Shown here: positions 35,502 to 43,624 of the stretch, one piece after another | Numbering within the stretch: the stretch's first letter is position 1 | Layout: every line of letters begins with the position of its first letter | NCBI RefSeq assembly: GCF_000282055.1 | Contig: NZ_AKJZ01000022.1 | Span: 1 to 64,000 of the forward strand | From: Flavobacterium sp. CF136 | Lineage (GTDB): Bacteria; Bacteroidota; Bacteroidia; Flavobacteriales; Flavobacteriaceae | Reading direction: 5' to 3' | DNA length: 64,000 nucleotides | The notes under the pieces: generated by a model | Told to the model about the DNA's origin: nothing | Database searches by the model: none | What the model saw: only the letters and a program-made list of their open reading frames with translations | Made by a program: the position numbers and the translations under genes

Positions 35502-36497
35502 TTAATCTAATGATTCTGTTAGTTTTTTGAAAACAGTTTTTGCATTTTTCCCTTCATATAGTACTGCATAAACAGCATCAATAATAGGAGTTTTGGCACC
35601 ATAGCCCTGATTTAATTTGTATGCACTTTTAGTCGCATAATATCCCTCTGCAACCATACTCATCTCCATCATGGCACTTTTTACAGTATACCCTTTGCCA
35701 ATCATATTTCCAAACATTCTGTTTCTTGAAAATACCGAATATCCTGTTACCAATAAATCACCCAAATAAGCTGAATCATTGATGTCTCGTTTCATTTTAT
35801 GCACTTTCTTAATGAATTTTCGCATTTCCCGAATACCGTTGCTCATCATCACCGACTGAAAATTATCACCATATCCCAAACCATGCGCAATTCCGGCAGC
35901 TATGGCGTAAATGTTTTTCAGCATTGCTGCATATTCAGTCCCGATAATATCGTCTGAAATTTTAGCTTTTATGTAATTACTTGATAAATGTTTCGCAACT
36001 ATACGGGCTTTGTCAGGATCTCCACATGCGATTGTCAAATAGGAAAGTCTTTCTAAAGCCACTTCTTCGGCGTGGCAAGGTCCTGTAATAACTCCAATAT
36101 TGTAGTATGGAATATCGTATTGAATATGAAAATGCTCACCTACAATTAAACTTGTCTCGGGAACAATTCCTTTAATGGCCGAAAAAATTATTTTATTCTC
36201 TAAAGAAGCAGTAAGGTTTTCTAATTCAGCATTCAAAAAAGCCGAAGGAATAGCAAAAATCACATAATCAGCATATTCAATTGCTTCGTTAATATTATTC
36301 GTCAGTTTAAGTTTGTTTGTATCGAACTCAACAGAACTCAAATAATTTGGATTGTGCTTATATTTTAGAATATGTTCTATTGCAGCATCATTTCGCATGT
36401 ACCACGAAATTTCGGGAAGGTTCACACACAGCATTTTTGCAATAGCAGTTGCCCAGCTTCCACCTCCAATTACAGCAAATTTTAAATTTTCACGCAT
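35502..36497 (-). CDS. gpsA: NAD(P)H-dependent glycerol-3-phosphate dehydrogenase
   Basis: A 331-residue cytoplasmic enzyme that reduces dihydroxyacetone phosphate to sn-glycerol 3-phosphate for phospholipids. Seen: N-terminal Rossmann motif GGGSWATAIAKM (11-22), VIFAIPSAFL near 81-90, KGIVPETSL, the catalytic lysine in AAMLKNIYAIAAG near 195, and GYGDN substrate contacts. A promoter with both boxes lies upstream (36516-36548). The 284-bp gap 36498-36781 otherwise contains only AT-rich sequence and the neighbouring terminator. Length and motifs are standard. Confidence 0.95.
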   Translation of the reverse strand: MRENLKFAVIGGGSWATAIAKMLCVNLPEISWYMRNDAAIEHILKYKHNPNYLSSVEFDTNKLKLTNNINEAIEYADYVIFAIPSAFLNAELENLTASLENKIIFSAIKGIVPETSLIVGEHFHIQYDIPYYNIGVITGPCHAEEVALERLSYLTIACGDPDKARIVAKHLSSNYIKAKISDDIIGTEYAAMLKNIYAIAAGIAHGLGYGDNFQSVMMSNGIREMRKFIKKVHKMKRDINDSAYLGDLLVTGYSVFSRNRMFGNMIGKGYTVKSAMMEMSMVAEGYYATKSAYKLNQGYGAKTPIIDAVYAVLYEGKNAKTVFKKLTESLD

Positions 36498-36515
36498 TAT
36501 TTTATTAATTTAAAG

Positions 36516-36548
36516 CAAAAGTACTTAATAATGGAGTAATAACACAAA
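36516..36548 (-). promoter_or_regulatory. Bacteroidota-type promoter of gpsA
   Basis: TTTG (36545-36548), 21 bases, then TACTTTTG (36516-36523) on the minus strand. It lies about 20 nt upstream of the ATG at 36497. Confidence 0.65.
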
Positions 36549-36723
36549 ATGTAGTTTAAGAATTTTTAAGAATAGTCATTAAATACAATGGTTTTGAAAA
36601 AAATAAAAAATATTTTTATCGCTGCATAATAATATTACAATTCTTACGTTATTAGATAAGTATAAATTTAGAATTTAATGAATTTAGCAAAAATTGAGTT
36701 AGTTAGTTTTGTTTTAGTATTTT

Positions 36724-36762
36724 AAAAAGGCGTTCCTAAATATTTTAAGAACGCCTTTTTTG
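36724..36762 (-). terminator. Rho-independent terminator of the alcohol dehydrogenase gene
   Basis: AAAAAGGCGTTC (36724-36735) pairs with GAACGCCTTTTT (36749-36760). T-rich on both sides; by gene orientation it serves the minus-strand gene stopping at 36782. Confidence 0.85.
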
Positions 36763-36781
36763 TTAATTTATATTTTCAGGT

Positions 36782-37939
36782 TTAATAACTCATTTCTACA
36801 ATCGACTTTACTTTTTCTAAAGTAATCAATTGTTTTTCTCCCAGACCTTTCCAACCTCTTTCTTCAAAACGTTTCACTATAAAATCGGCAGTTCTATCGT
36901 AGTCATTCGTGTATTGTGACAATTTAGTATCCATTCCCATTGTATGGAAAAATGCTGTGGTTTTATCAATCGCTTCTTTAGCCACTTCATCATCAGTACC
37001 TGTTAAACCAAAAATACGTCTTCCATATTGCGCTAATTTTCCTTTTTTGGTATCAAACATCACATTATATAAACTTGGTCCAATAACAGCCAAAGTTCTG
37101 GCATGATCAATTCCGTATAAAGCAGTTAATTCATGGCCAATCATATGTGTTGCCCAATCTGAAGGAACTCCTTTTTGAATTAAACCATTTAGCGCCATCG
37201 TACAACTCCACATAAAGTTTGAAGCCAAAGCATAATCAGTTGGATTTTCAACTACACTTGGACCAACTTCAATTAAAGTCTGTAAAATTCCCTCAGCAAT
37301 TCGGTCTTGTAAAAAACCTTCGTGCGGATACGTTAAATATTGTTCCATTACATGTGTGTAAGCATCCACAACGCCATTCTGCAATTGTCTTTTTGGCAAG
37401 GAAGCAATAACTGTCGGATCACAAATAGAGAATTTCGGAAACAAGGCGCTACCTCCAAAAGCTAATTTTTCCTGAGTAGCTTCAATTGTCACTACCGCTC
37501 CGGAATTCATTTCGCTTCCTGTTGCCGGTAAAGTTAAAACGGTTCCGAAAGGCACTGCATTTTCTTTTATTAACAGACGCTTTTGTAAAATATCAATCGG
37601 ATCTCCTTCAAAATTAACAGCCGCCGAAATAAATTTCACTCCATCAATAACAGATCCTCCCCCAACAGCGAGAATGAAATCTATTTTTTCTGCTTTTATA
37701 ATTTCAACAGCTTTCATTAAAGTTTCAAAATGTGGGTTTGGCTCAATTCCGCCAAATTCTACAATATCAAAACCTTTCAGATTATTGATAACCTGTTCGT
37801 GAATTCCATTTTTAAAAATACTCCCTCCTCCATATGCCAGCAGTATTTTTGCATCTTTTGGAACTAAAGTGGAAAGTTTTTCTATTTGTCCTTTTCCGAA
37901 AATTAAATTCGTCGGATTGTATAATTCAAAGTTTAACAT
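36782..37939 (-). CDS. Iron-containing alcohol dehydrogenase (YqhD/BDH-like)
   Basis: A 385-residue group III alcohol dehydrogenase, likely NADP-dependent and acting on aldehydes. The GGGS motifs near residues 36-40 and 93-96 bind the dinucleotide. All four metal ligands are present: Asp192 and His196 (VVDAYTHVMEQ), His265 (DWATHMIGHE) and His279 (GIDHARTLAV), spaced as in E. coli YqhD. Downstream neighbour gpsA is separated by a terminator; upstream, across an 86-bp spacer with a 14-bp perfect inverted repeat, lies the DJ-1/PfpI gene, and beyond it a divergent LysR regulator. Aldehyde detoxification together with DJ-1 is plausible but inferred. Confidence 0.9.
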   Translation of the reverse strand: MLNFELYNPTNLIFGKGQIEKLSTLVPKDAKILLAYGGGSIFKNGIHEQVINNLKGFDIVEFGGIEPNPHFETLMKAVEIIKAEKIDFILAVGGGSVIDGVKFISAAVNFEGDPIDILQKRLLIKENAVPFGTVLTLPATGSEMNSGAVVTIEATQEKLAFGGSALFPKFSICDPTVIASLPKRQLQNGVVDAYTHVMEQYLTYPHEGFLQDRIAEGILQTLIEVGPSVVENPTDYALASNFMWSCTMALNGLIQKGVPSDWATHMIGHELTALYGIDHARTLAVIGPSLYNVMFDTKKGKLAQYGRRIFGLTGTDDEVAKEAIDKTTAFFHTMGMDTKLSQYTNDYDRTADFIVKRFEERGWKGLGEKQLITLEKVKSIVEMSY

Positions 37940-37966
37940 AGATTTTTTTTTAAAGTTGCTGAGATA

Positions 37967-38021
37967 CTAAGTTGCTAAGGTTCTAAGTTTTTTTTAAGCT
38001 ACTTAAACCTTAGCAACTTAG
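37967..38021. repeat. Perfect 14-bp inverted repeat between the ADH and DJ-1 genes
   Basis: CTAAGTTGCTAAGG (37967-37980) is exactly complementary to 38008-38021, with flanking partial pairing. It lies wholly in the 86-bp spacer and lacks a terminator-like T tract. Confidence 0.65.
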
Positions 38022-38025
38022 AATC

Positions 38026-38790
38026 TTATTTATTTAATTGTTCTAATAATTTTCCAGCTACTAATTTAGAGGATGCCGGATTTTGACCTGTAATTAAAAG
38101 TCCGTCTTCAACAGCATAAGGCTGCCAGTTTGCTATTTTTGAGAATTTTGCTCCATTTTGAGTCAAAGCATCTTCTAATAAAAATGGAACTACTTTGGTC
38201 AGACCAACAGCTGCTTCCTCTTCATTTGTAAAACCGGTAACTTTTTTACCTTTTACTAAATATTCCCCTTTTACTTTTACGTTTTTCAAAACTGCCGGAG
38301 CATGACAAACAAAAGCAACCGGTTTGTTGTGCGTGTAAAATGATTCAATTAATGCAATTGAATTTTTATCTTCAACTAAATCCCATAACGGACCGTGTCC
38401 TCCGGGATAAAATACCGCATCATAATCTGCCTGATTGATAGTAGAAAGTTTATGGGTATGTTTTAATTTTTCCTGTAATGTTTTATCAGCATCAAATCTT
38501 TTAGTGTCTTCTGTTGCAGAAGCCGGATCAGCACTTTTTGGATCAATCGGCGGCTGTCCTCCAAGCGGAGTGGCAATTGTAATTTCGATTCCTTTATCTA
38601 ATAATTCATAATAAGGTGCAGCAAATTCTTCTGACCAAAATCCTGTTTTTTCTCCTGTGTTTCCCAGTTTATCATTACTGGTGACAACAAATAATACTTT
38701 TTTCATACCTTTTTTATTTGATTTTTGTGCCACAGCAGAAATGCCTGTAGCGGTAAATGCAATTATTGCGAGTAGTGCTATTTTTTTCAT
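38026..38790 (-). CDS. DJ-1/PfpI-family (Hsp31-like) protein, exported
   Basis: A 254-residue type 1 glutamine-amidotransferase-fold protein. The catalytic Cys162 sits in AFVCHAPAVL, with His163 next to it; Glu55 in FWSEEFAAPY completes the site, matching the Hsp31/YhbO-type class that includes glyoxalase III and chaperones. Unusually, an N-terminal signal peptide (MKKIALLAIIAFTATGISAVAQ) is present, so the protein should act in the periplasm. It lies just downstream of a divergent LysR gene and upstream of the alcohol dehydrogenase on the same strand, which suggests a stress or aldehyde response unit. A -7 box TAAATTTG is at 38807-38814. Confidence 0.88.
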   Translation of the reverse strand: MKKIALLAIIAFTATGISAVAQKSNKKGMKKVLFVVTSNDKLGNTGEKTGFWSEEFAAPYYELLDKGIEITIATPLGGQPPIDPKSADPASATEDTKRFDADKTLQEKLKHTHKLSTINQADYDAVFYPGGHGPLWDLVEDKNSIALIESFYTHNKPVAFVCHAPAVLKNVKVKGEYLVKGKKVTGFTNEEEAAVGLTKVVPFLLEDALTQNGAKFSKIANWQPYAVEDGLLITGQNPASSKLVAGKLLEQLNK

Positions 38791-38828
38791 AATTTTAAAT
38801 TTTTAACAAATTTACAGCTTTAGTGATA

Positions 38829-38856
38829 TTTGTAAAAATAAAATAAACTATGTTTG
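38829..38856 (+). promoter_or_regulatory. Putative promoter of the LysR gene
   Basis: TTTG (38829-38832), 16 bases, then TATGTTTG (38849-38856). The spacing is slightly short of the usual 17-23. Transcription would start about 38863, 13 nt before the ATG. The minus-strand -7 box TAAATTTG for the DJ-1 gene (38807-38814) lies beside it, so the two promoters share an 85-bp divergent region. Confidence 0.45.
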
Positions 38857-38875
38857 CTATAAATAATTTTATATC

Positions 38876-39772
38876 ATGGTCAATTTAGAGTGGTACAGAA
38901 CATTTAAAGCGGTATATAAAAATGGTAATTTTTCAATCGCCGCAAAAGAGTTATTTATGAGTCAGCCTGCGGTTAGCCAGCAAATTTCAATGCTGGAAGC
39001 TCATGTTGGAAATAAATTGTTTAATCGGAAATCAAAAGGTGTAGAACCAACCGAATACGCTAAGTTACTGAATAACTTGATTATAGATGCACTCGATCGT
39101 CTTGAAAATGTAGAAAATACCTTTAGGGCTAAAGCAGAAGATGCGACCCGATTAATTTCTGTAGGTATTTCAAAACATCTTTTCAGCTGCATTGGCAACA
39201 GCTTAATTTCAAAATTTGATTTAATCGATTTCACTTTTGCCAATGATGATACGCTTTTTGAATTAGTTGATTCTAAAAAACTGGATTTTGCAATTGTTTC
39301 CAAAAGATTCGACACTTTTGATACCATTCAGGAAGTGGTTGGAAAAATTAAATTGGTAATGGTTGCTCCAATTAATATGGATATAACCGAATTTCGCCAG
39401 AAATTGAAATCAGATAATTTTACAGAAGCGGAACAATGGCTCAATGAACAAAAATGGTATTCGCATGATGCGAGAATTCCATATATAAAACTATTTTGGC
39501 TTCATGCTTTCAATAAAAAAAGACCTTCAATGGTCCCCAACTATATTATTCCATCAGAATTTGAAATGCTGGAAATACTCTCCAAAAATTCCGGTATTGC
39601 CATAACCCGAAATTGCATTGCGAGAAAATTTATTCAGCAGAATAAATTACAATTGTTATGGAATAGTTTCCACGTTCCTGAAGAATATGTTTATTTATTG
39701 GCCGCTAAGAACAATAATCTGAAAACATTTTTTGACACCATTGCTGCTGAATTAAATATTGCTTTACGTTAG
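38876..39772 (+). CDS. LysR-family transcriptional regulator
   Basis: A 298-residue regulator with an N-terminal winged helix-turn-helix (about 1-60): WYRTFKAVYKNGNFSIAAKELFMSQPAVSQQISMLE, the standard LysR recognition element. A linker helix and a C-terminal effector-binding domain of two alpha/beta lobes follow (DFAIVSKRFD near 138-147). Its ligand is unknown. The gene diverges from the DJ-1/PfpI gene with an 85-bp gap; LysR proteins typically regulate the adjacent divergent gene, so DJ-1 and the alcohol dehydrogenase are candidate targets. Upstream of it the promoters overlap. Confidence 0.9.
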   Translation: MVNLEWYRTFKAVYKNGNFSIAAKELFMSQPAVSQQISMLEAHVGNKLFNRKSKGVEPTEYAKLLNNLIIDALDRLENVENTFRAKAEDATRLISVGISKHLFSCIGNSLISKFDLIDFTFANDDTLFELVDSKKLDFAIVSKRFDTFDTIQEVVGKIKLVMVAPINMDITEFRQKLKSDNFTEAEQWLNEQKWYSHDARIPYIKLFWLHAFNKKRPSMVPNYIIPSEFEMLEILSKNSGIAITRNCIARKFIQQNKLQLLWNSFHVPEEYVYLLAAKNNNLKTFFDTIAAELNIALR

Positions 39773-39830
39773 TATTCAATTATAATAATCCAAAAATAGG
39801 GATAGAAAATAACAAACTAAAATATAAACC

Positions 39831-40410
39831 ATGAAAATTGTATCCATTATAATTTTAGTAATTGGGCGTTTTATAACCAACATTATTCGTTCGCAAGCGT
39901 TAAGATGGCAAAAAAAGAACATTATCCTAAGGCACTGGTAGACATCAAGATTTTTAAAATCTTGTAACAGAATTAGAAAAACAACGAGCCGAACGTTTGG
40001 TTAGCCTCAATGTTTTCATGAAAATATCCAAAGAAGAAAATGTTGTAATCTTAGATAGCCGTTCTGATTTTAGGTTTAACAGAAAACATTTGAAAGGAGC
40101 TATTCATTTAGATTTCACAGACTTTACACAAGAAAACCTTTTAGAATTAATACCAGATCCTAATACAAAAATATTGATATACTGTTATAATAATTTTAAT
40201 GGTGATCCAATAGATTTTGCCTCTGAAAGCTATACCGAAAAATAATCCGGAGACGCAGATATTATCTAACAGAAAACCTATCATGCCGGCATTAAACATA
40301 CCAATGCATATTAACCTTTTTGGATACGGGTACAAAACATCTATGAATTAGACGAACTTGTAAATATGAATGACCCGAGAGTAAAATTTGAAGGGACAAA
40401 AGTGAAATAA
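39831..40410 (+). pseudogene. Decayed rhodanese-like domain gene
   Basis: Pieces of a rhodanese/sulfurtransferase protein lie in order but in shifting frames: a signal-like start MKIVSIIILVIG (39831, stop 39939), MAKKEHYPKALVD (39905, another frame), then the longest open piece ending at 40245 (VTELEKQRAERLVSLNVF, NVVILDSRSDFRFN, HLKGAIHLDF, LIYCYNN with the catalytic-loop Cys), then LNIPMHINLFGYGYK (about 40290-40330) in another frame, then YELDELVNMNDPRVKFEG to a stop at 40408-40410. At least four frame changes make expression of a whole protein impossible unless assembly is wrong. It lies between the LysR gene and nadD. The order of fragments is seen; the rhodanese identity is from the pattern. 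Confidence 0.85.
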
Positions 40411-40428
40411 TAAGTTTACTCTAAAGCT

Positions 40429-40460
40429 CAAAAGCCTGAATTAAAAATTCAGGCTTTTTT
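40429..40460. terminator. Bidirectional terminator between the pseudogene and nadD
   Basis: CAAAAGCCTGAATT (40429-40442) pairs with AATTCAGGCTTTTTT (40446-40460). It overlaps the nadD stop codon and would serve nadD on the minus strand and the old rhodanese gene on the plus strand. Confidence 0.8.
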
Positions 40461-41040
40461 ATTTCTTATAAAAATTATTATGATCAATATATTCCCATAC
40501 TTTTGATGGTAAAAGAGGCTGAATGTTTTTACCTTTTTTGATGTTGTTCCGAATAAAAGTAGAAGAAATTTCTACAACCGGTGCATCAATAATATGAACT
40601 TTTGGATGTGATTTTAATTCGGTATTTTCTGGTTCTTCAGAAATACGCGGATAAACGTAAATATCATGATTTTGTAAAATCACTTCATAGTTTTTCCATT
40701 TGTGAAGTGTTTTCAAATTATCCTCACCCATAATCAATGAAAATTCATCGTTTGGATATTTATCATGCAAATGTGCCAGAGTGTTGACTGTGTAATTCGG
40801 CTGAAGCAATTTAAATTCAATATCCGAAGGTTTTATTTTTGGAAAATCCTCTGTTGCCAGATAAACCATTTGCAAACGATGATGATCATCAAGCAGTGTC
40901 GCTTTCTTTTTTAGCGGATTGTGAGGCGTAACCACCATCCAAACCTGATCTAAATCGGCAAATTCAGCCATGTGATTAGCAATAATCAAATGACCAACAT
41001 GAATGGGATTATACGTTCCGAAATAAAGACCTATTTTCAT
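40459..41040 (-). CDS. nadD: Nicotinate-nucleotide adenylyltransferase
   Basis: A 193-residue enzyme converting nicotinate mononucleotide plus ATP to deamido-NAD in NAD biosynthesis. The nucleotidyltransferase signature HVGH (14-17, in GTYNPIHVGHLIIANHM) and the C-terminal ISSTFIRNNIKKG (ISSTxIR) are both clear. It is encoded on the same strand as gmk, yicC and the Spx-like gene; the spacer to gmk (41041-41136) contains reiterated TTCGCAAAG-type repeats. The operon order gmk-nadD is usual in Bacteroidota. Confidence 0.95.
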   Translation of the reverse strand: MKIGLYFGTYNPIHVGHLIIANHMAEFADLDQVWMVVTPHNPLKKKATLLDDHHRLQMVYLATEDFPKIKPSDIEFKLLQPNYTVNTLAHLHDKYPNDEFSLIMGEDNLKTLHKWKNYEVILQNHDIYVYPRISEEPENTELKSHPKVHIIDAPVVEISSTFIRNNIKKGKNIQPLLPSKVWEYIDHNNFYKK

Positions 41041-41136
41041 ATTGTTAGTTTCACAGAGATTCGCAAAGTTTTCACGAAGATTCGCAAAGCTTTGTGTGCC
41101 TTTGCGTTTAACTTTGTGAATCTTTGTGGAATAAAT

Positions 41137-41709
41137 TTACTTGTTCACAAAATCCTTCACCAATTGATACGCTTCTTCTTTGGCAGTATCCAAATCGTAA
41201 TTTTTAATAATGGTATCAAACTGAGGAGCAGTAGCCAATTCTACAGAAGCTTTTGCAATTCGCATATTTATTTTGTCTTCACTTTCTGTTGAACGCTCTT
41301 TAAGTCTGCGTTTTAATTCATCAACACTTGGTGGTTTTACAAAAACAGCTAAAGTTTGTTCCGGAAATTTATGTTTGATACGTAACCCACCGGCTACATC
41401 AATATCAAAAATTACGTTTTTTCCTAAAGCCCAGATTCTTTCGATTTCCGATTTTAAAGTCCCATAAAAATTATCGCGATACACTTCTTCCCATTCCAGG
41501 AAATCTTCGGCTTTGATATGTTTTTTGAATTCCGGCAACGAAATAAAATAATAATCTTTTCCGTTAACTTCTTCTCCGCGCGGATCGCGTGAAGCTGCTG
41601 AGATTGAAAACTCTAAATTTAAATCTTCTTTCCCAAGTAAATGCCTTACTATAGTTGTTTTCCCCGATCCTGAAGGTGCCGAAAAAACAATTAATTTTCC
41701 TTTGTTCAT
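41137..41709 (-). CDS. gmk: Guanylate kinase
   Basis: A 190-residue cytoplasmic kinase that phosphorylates GMP to GDP. Walker A SAPSGSGKTT (Lys17) and the GMP-binding region (FSISAASRDPRGEEVNGKDYYF) are complete, as are the lid DNFYGTLKSE and the catalytic VDELKRRLKERSTES. Length is standard. It lies between yicC and nadD on the same strand; the 84-bp gap to yicC carries an 18-bp inverted repeat (41719-41785). Confidence 0.96.
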   Translation of the reverse strand: MNKGKLIVFSAPSGSGKTTIVRHLLGKEDLNLEFSISAASRDPRGEEVNGKDYYFISLPEFKKHIKAEDFLEWEEVYRDNFYGTLKSEIERIWALGKNVIFDIDVAGGLRIKHKFPEQTLAVFVKPPSVDELKRRLKERSTESEDKINMRIAKASVELATAPQFDTIIKNYDLDTAKEEAYQLVKDFVNK

Positions 41710-41718
41710 TTATTGTAT

Positions 41719-41785
41719 GCTTTAGGCTTTAGGCAGTACGCCTTAAGCTTTTATTCGTTTCGTTTTTCTGCCTACAGCTTAAAGC
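41719..41785. repeat. 18-bp inverted repeat between gmk and yicC
   Basis: GCTTTAGGCTTTAGGCAG (41719-41736) pairs with CTGCCTACAGCTTAAAGC (41768-41785) with two mismatches, enclosing 31 bases. A foldback between cotranscribed genes, without a T tract. Confidence 0.6.
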
Positions 41786-41793
41786 TAATGCCT

Positions 41794-42654
41794 TTACAAA
41801 ACATTCAAAACCTGTTCCTTAATCTTCTCCAGTTCATCTTTCATCATCACAACCAGTTTCTGCATCTGAGCATGATTAGATTTCGAACCCATTGTGTTGA
41901 TTTCCCTACCCATTTCCTGAGTGATAAAACCTAATTTTCTACCATTTGCTTCAGTGCCTTCTATTGTCTCTAAAAAGTAATCCAAATGATTTGTCAGGCG
42001 GACTTTCTCTTCAGTAATATCTAATTTTTCCAGATAATAAATCAATTCCTGTTCAAAACGATTTTCATCAACATTAACTTTCAATTCAGAAATAGCAGTT
42101 TGCAAACGCTCTTTTATAGCCTGAACACGTTCCGGGTCTAATGCCAAAGCATCATCCATATATTGACGGATATTTCCAATTCGAAGATTAAATTCTTTTT
42201 CAAGTGATTCCCCTTCGTCTTTTCTAAAACTTAAGATATTTACTAAAGCTTCCTCAATTATAACCTGAATTTGGTCCCAATCGTTTTCATCAATTTCCTC
42301 GCGCTCTGTTTTCATGGTGTCCGGCATACGAACAGCCATTTTCATTAGTTCAGTCTCATCAGCATCAGGATATACTTCTCTCAATTGGGCAATATAATTT
42401 TTAACAACAGGGACATTTACTTTCGTAGAGGTTTGCTCAGAAGTACTTTCAACGTAAATCGCAAAATCAACTTTTCCTCTTTCCAGTCTGGTTGAAATTA
42501 AAGTACGCAAACCTAATTCCATTTCGCGATAAAGTGATGGCATCCTAACGTTCAAATCTAAACCTTTACTATTTAAAGATTTTACTTCTACAGTAATTTT
42601 TTTAGTTGGTAATTGCAAAGAAGCTTTACCGAAACCTGTCATCGATTGTATCAT
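41794..42654 (-). CDS. yicC: YicC-family endoribonuclease-like protein
   Basis: A 286-residue YicC/YloC-family protein. The N-terminal YicC-like domain (MTGFGKASLQLPTKKITVEVKSLN, VDFAIYVES) and the C-terminal DUF1732 with GRKLGFITQEMGREINTMGSKSN are both present. E. coli YicC cleaves small RNAs such as RyhB; the role in Bacteroidota is inferred. It is the first gene of the yicC-gmk-nadD cluster. Length is normal. Confidence 0.93.
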   Translation of the reverse strand: MIQSMTGFGKASLQLPTKKITVEVKSLNSKGLDLNVRMPSLYREMELGLRTLISTRLERGKVDFAIYVESTSEQTSTKVNVPVVKNYIAQLREVYPDADETELMKMAVRMPDTMKTEREEIDENDWDQIQVIIEEALVNILSFRKDEGESLEKEFNLRIGNIRQYMDDALALDPERVQAIKERLQTAISELKVNVDENRFEQELIYYLEKLDITEEKVRLTNHLDYFLETIEGTEANGRKLGFITQEMGREINTMGSKSNHAQMQKLVVMMKDELEKIKEQVLNVL

Positions 42655-42722
42655 ATAATTGAGTATAAAGGCGCAAAGATACTAAAAAGTATCAGTACAT
42701 TGTTTAGAGTAATTATTTCAAA

Positions 42723-43073
42723 TTATTCTAAAGCTTTCATGACCTGCAAAATATTTTGCTGGCTGTTGCCGATGTAAATTTTACTGTCAATAATAAAAAC
42801 CGGACGGCTGATAAATGTATAATGTTCTAAAATGTATTTTTTGAAATCGGCTTCAGTCAGCGATTTATTTTTCAGGTCCATTGATTTGTATAACTGTGCC
42901 TTTTTACTAAATAACGCTTCGTAGCTTCCGGAAAGCTGGTACATTTCTTCTAACTCTGCTTCAGTTATTGGATTTTGTTTAATATCGTGAAAAACCAGAT
43001 TATTATCTTTTGGTAAACTCTTAATGATTTTTCTGCAGGTGTCGCAAGAAGCTAAGTAGTATATTTTATTCAT
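42723..43073 (-). CDS. ArsC/Spx-family protein
   Basis: A 116-residue thioredoxin-fold protein of the ArsC/Spx/MgsR group. I choose the Met at 43073 because the family starts just before the redox motif: MNKIYYLASCDTCRK (Cys10-x-x-Cys13). A Met at 43109 would add 12 residues. The order CDTC, then SLTEADFKKYILEHYTFISRPVFII, resembles Spx-like regulators more than true arsenate reductase, which lacks the second Cys. It lies next to the divergent DinB gene. A regulatory or redox role is inferred; arsenate reduction cannot be excluded. Confidence 0.84.
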   Translation of the reverse strand: MNKIYYLASCDTCRKIIKSLPKDNNLVFHDIKQNPITEAELEEMYQLSGSYEALFSKKAQLYKSMDLKNKSLTEADFKKYILEHYTFISRPVFIIDSKIYIGNSQQNILQVMKALE

Positions 43074-43152
43074 GATTTTTATAATTTTTTCACTACAAAG
43101 AAAATTCATTTAAAACTTAAAATTGCCTAATTTTATAAAAAAAATAAATTTT

Positions 43153-43608
43153 ATGAGTTCAGTTTTCGATGTACAAAAAACAATTAGAGAAATTCTTCTA
43201 AAGATTTTAGACAGTCATTCATTAGAGCAATTAAACAAAATCCCTGAAGGATTTAGTAATAATTTGATTTGGAATATAGCGCATTGTATATCTGCACAAC
43301 AAAGTTTAGTCTATAAATTATCGGGGCTGCCATCAAAGGTTTCTGAAGAATTTATTACCAAATACAGAAAAGGAACAAAACCTGAGGGATATGTTTCACA
43401 AGCCGAAGTAGATGAAATCAGAACATTACTTTCAGAGACATTGCATCAGACAGAAAAAGATTATTCGGATAAAATATTCTTAAATTATACTGAGTACACG
43501 ACAAGTATGGGTTTTACACTTCGAAATGTAGAAGACGCTTTATCTTTCAATAATTACCATGAAGGTACCCACACCGGAATTATATTGAGTATCCGAAAGT
43601 TTGTTTAG
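43153..43608 (+). CDS. DinB-family metal-binding protein
   Basis: A 151-residue four-helix-bundle DinB/YfiT-like protein. I use the ATG at 43153 (MSSVFDVQKTIREI); an in-frame TTG at 43123 would add 10 residues. The presumed metal triad is visible: His in NIAHCISAQQ and two His in FNNYHEGTHTGI near the end. DinB proteins are thiol-dependent metalloenzymes of often unknown substrate. The terminator stem (43591-43624) overlaps the last codons. It is divergent from the ArsC/Spx-like gene and convergent with rlpA. Confidence 0.85.
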   Translation: MSSVFDVQKTIREILLKILDSHSLEQLNKIPEGFSNNLIWNIAHCISAQQSLVYKLSGLPSKVSEEFITKYRKGTKPEGYVSQAEVDEIRTLLSETLHQTEKDYSDKIFLNYTEYTTSMGFTLRNVEDALSFNNYHEGTHTGIILSIRKFV

Positions 43609-43624
43609 AACTTTCGGATTTTTT
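43591..43624 (+). terminator. Rho-independent terminator overlapping the DinB stop
   Basis: ATCCGAAAGTT (43591-43601) pairs with AACTTTCGGAT (43609-43619), followed by six T. It starts inside the DinB coding sequence and also touches the stop of the convergent rlpA gene at 43623. Confidence 0.8.

Noticed and set aside
42723..43073. Arsenate resistance operon
   Set aside because: The ArsC-like protein stands alone without an efflux pump or ArsR, and its CxxC motif is Spx-like.
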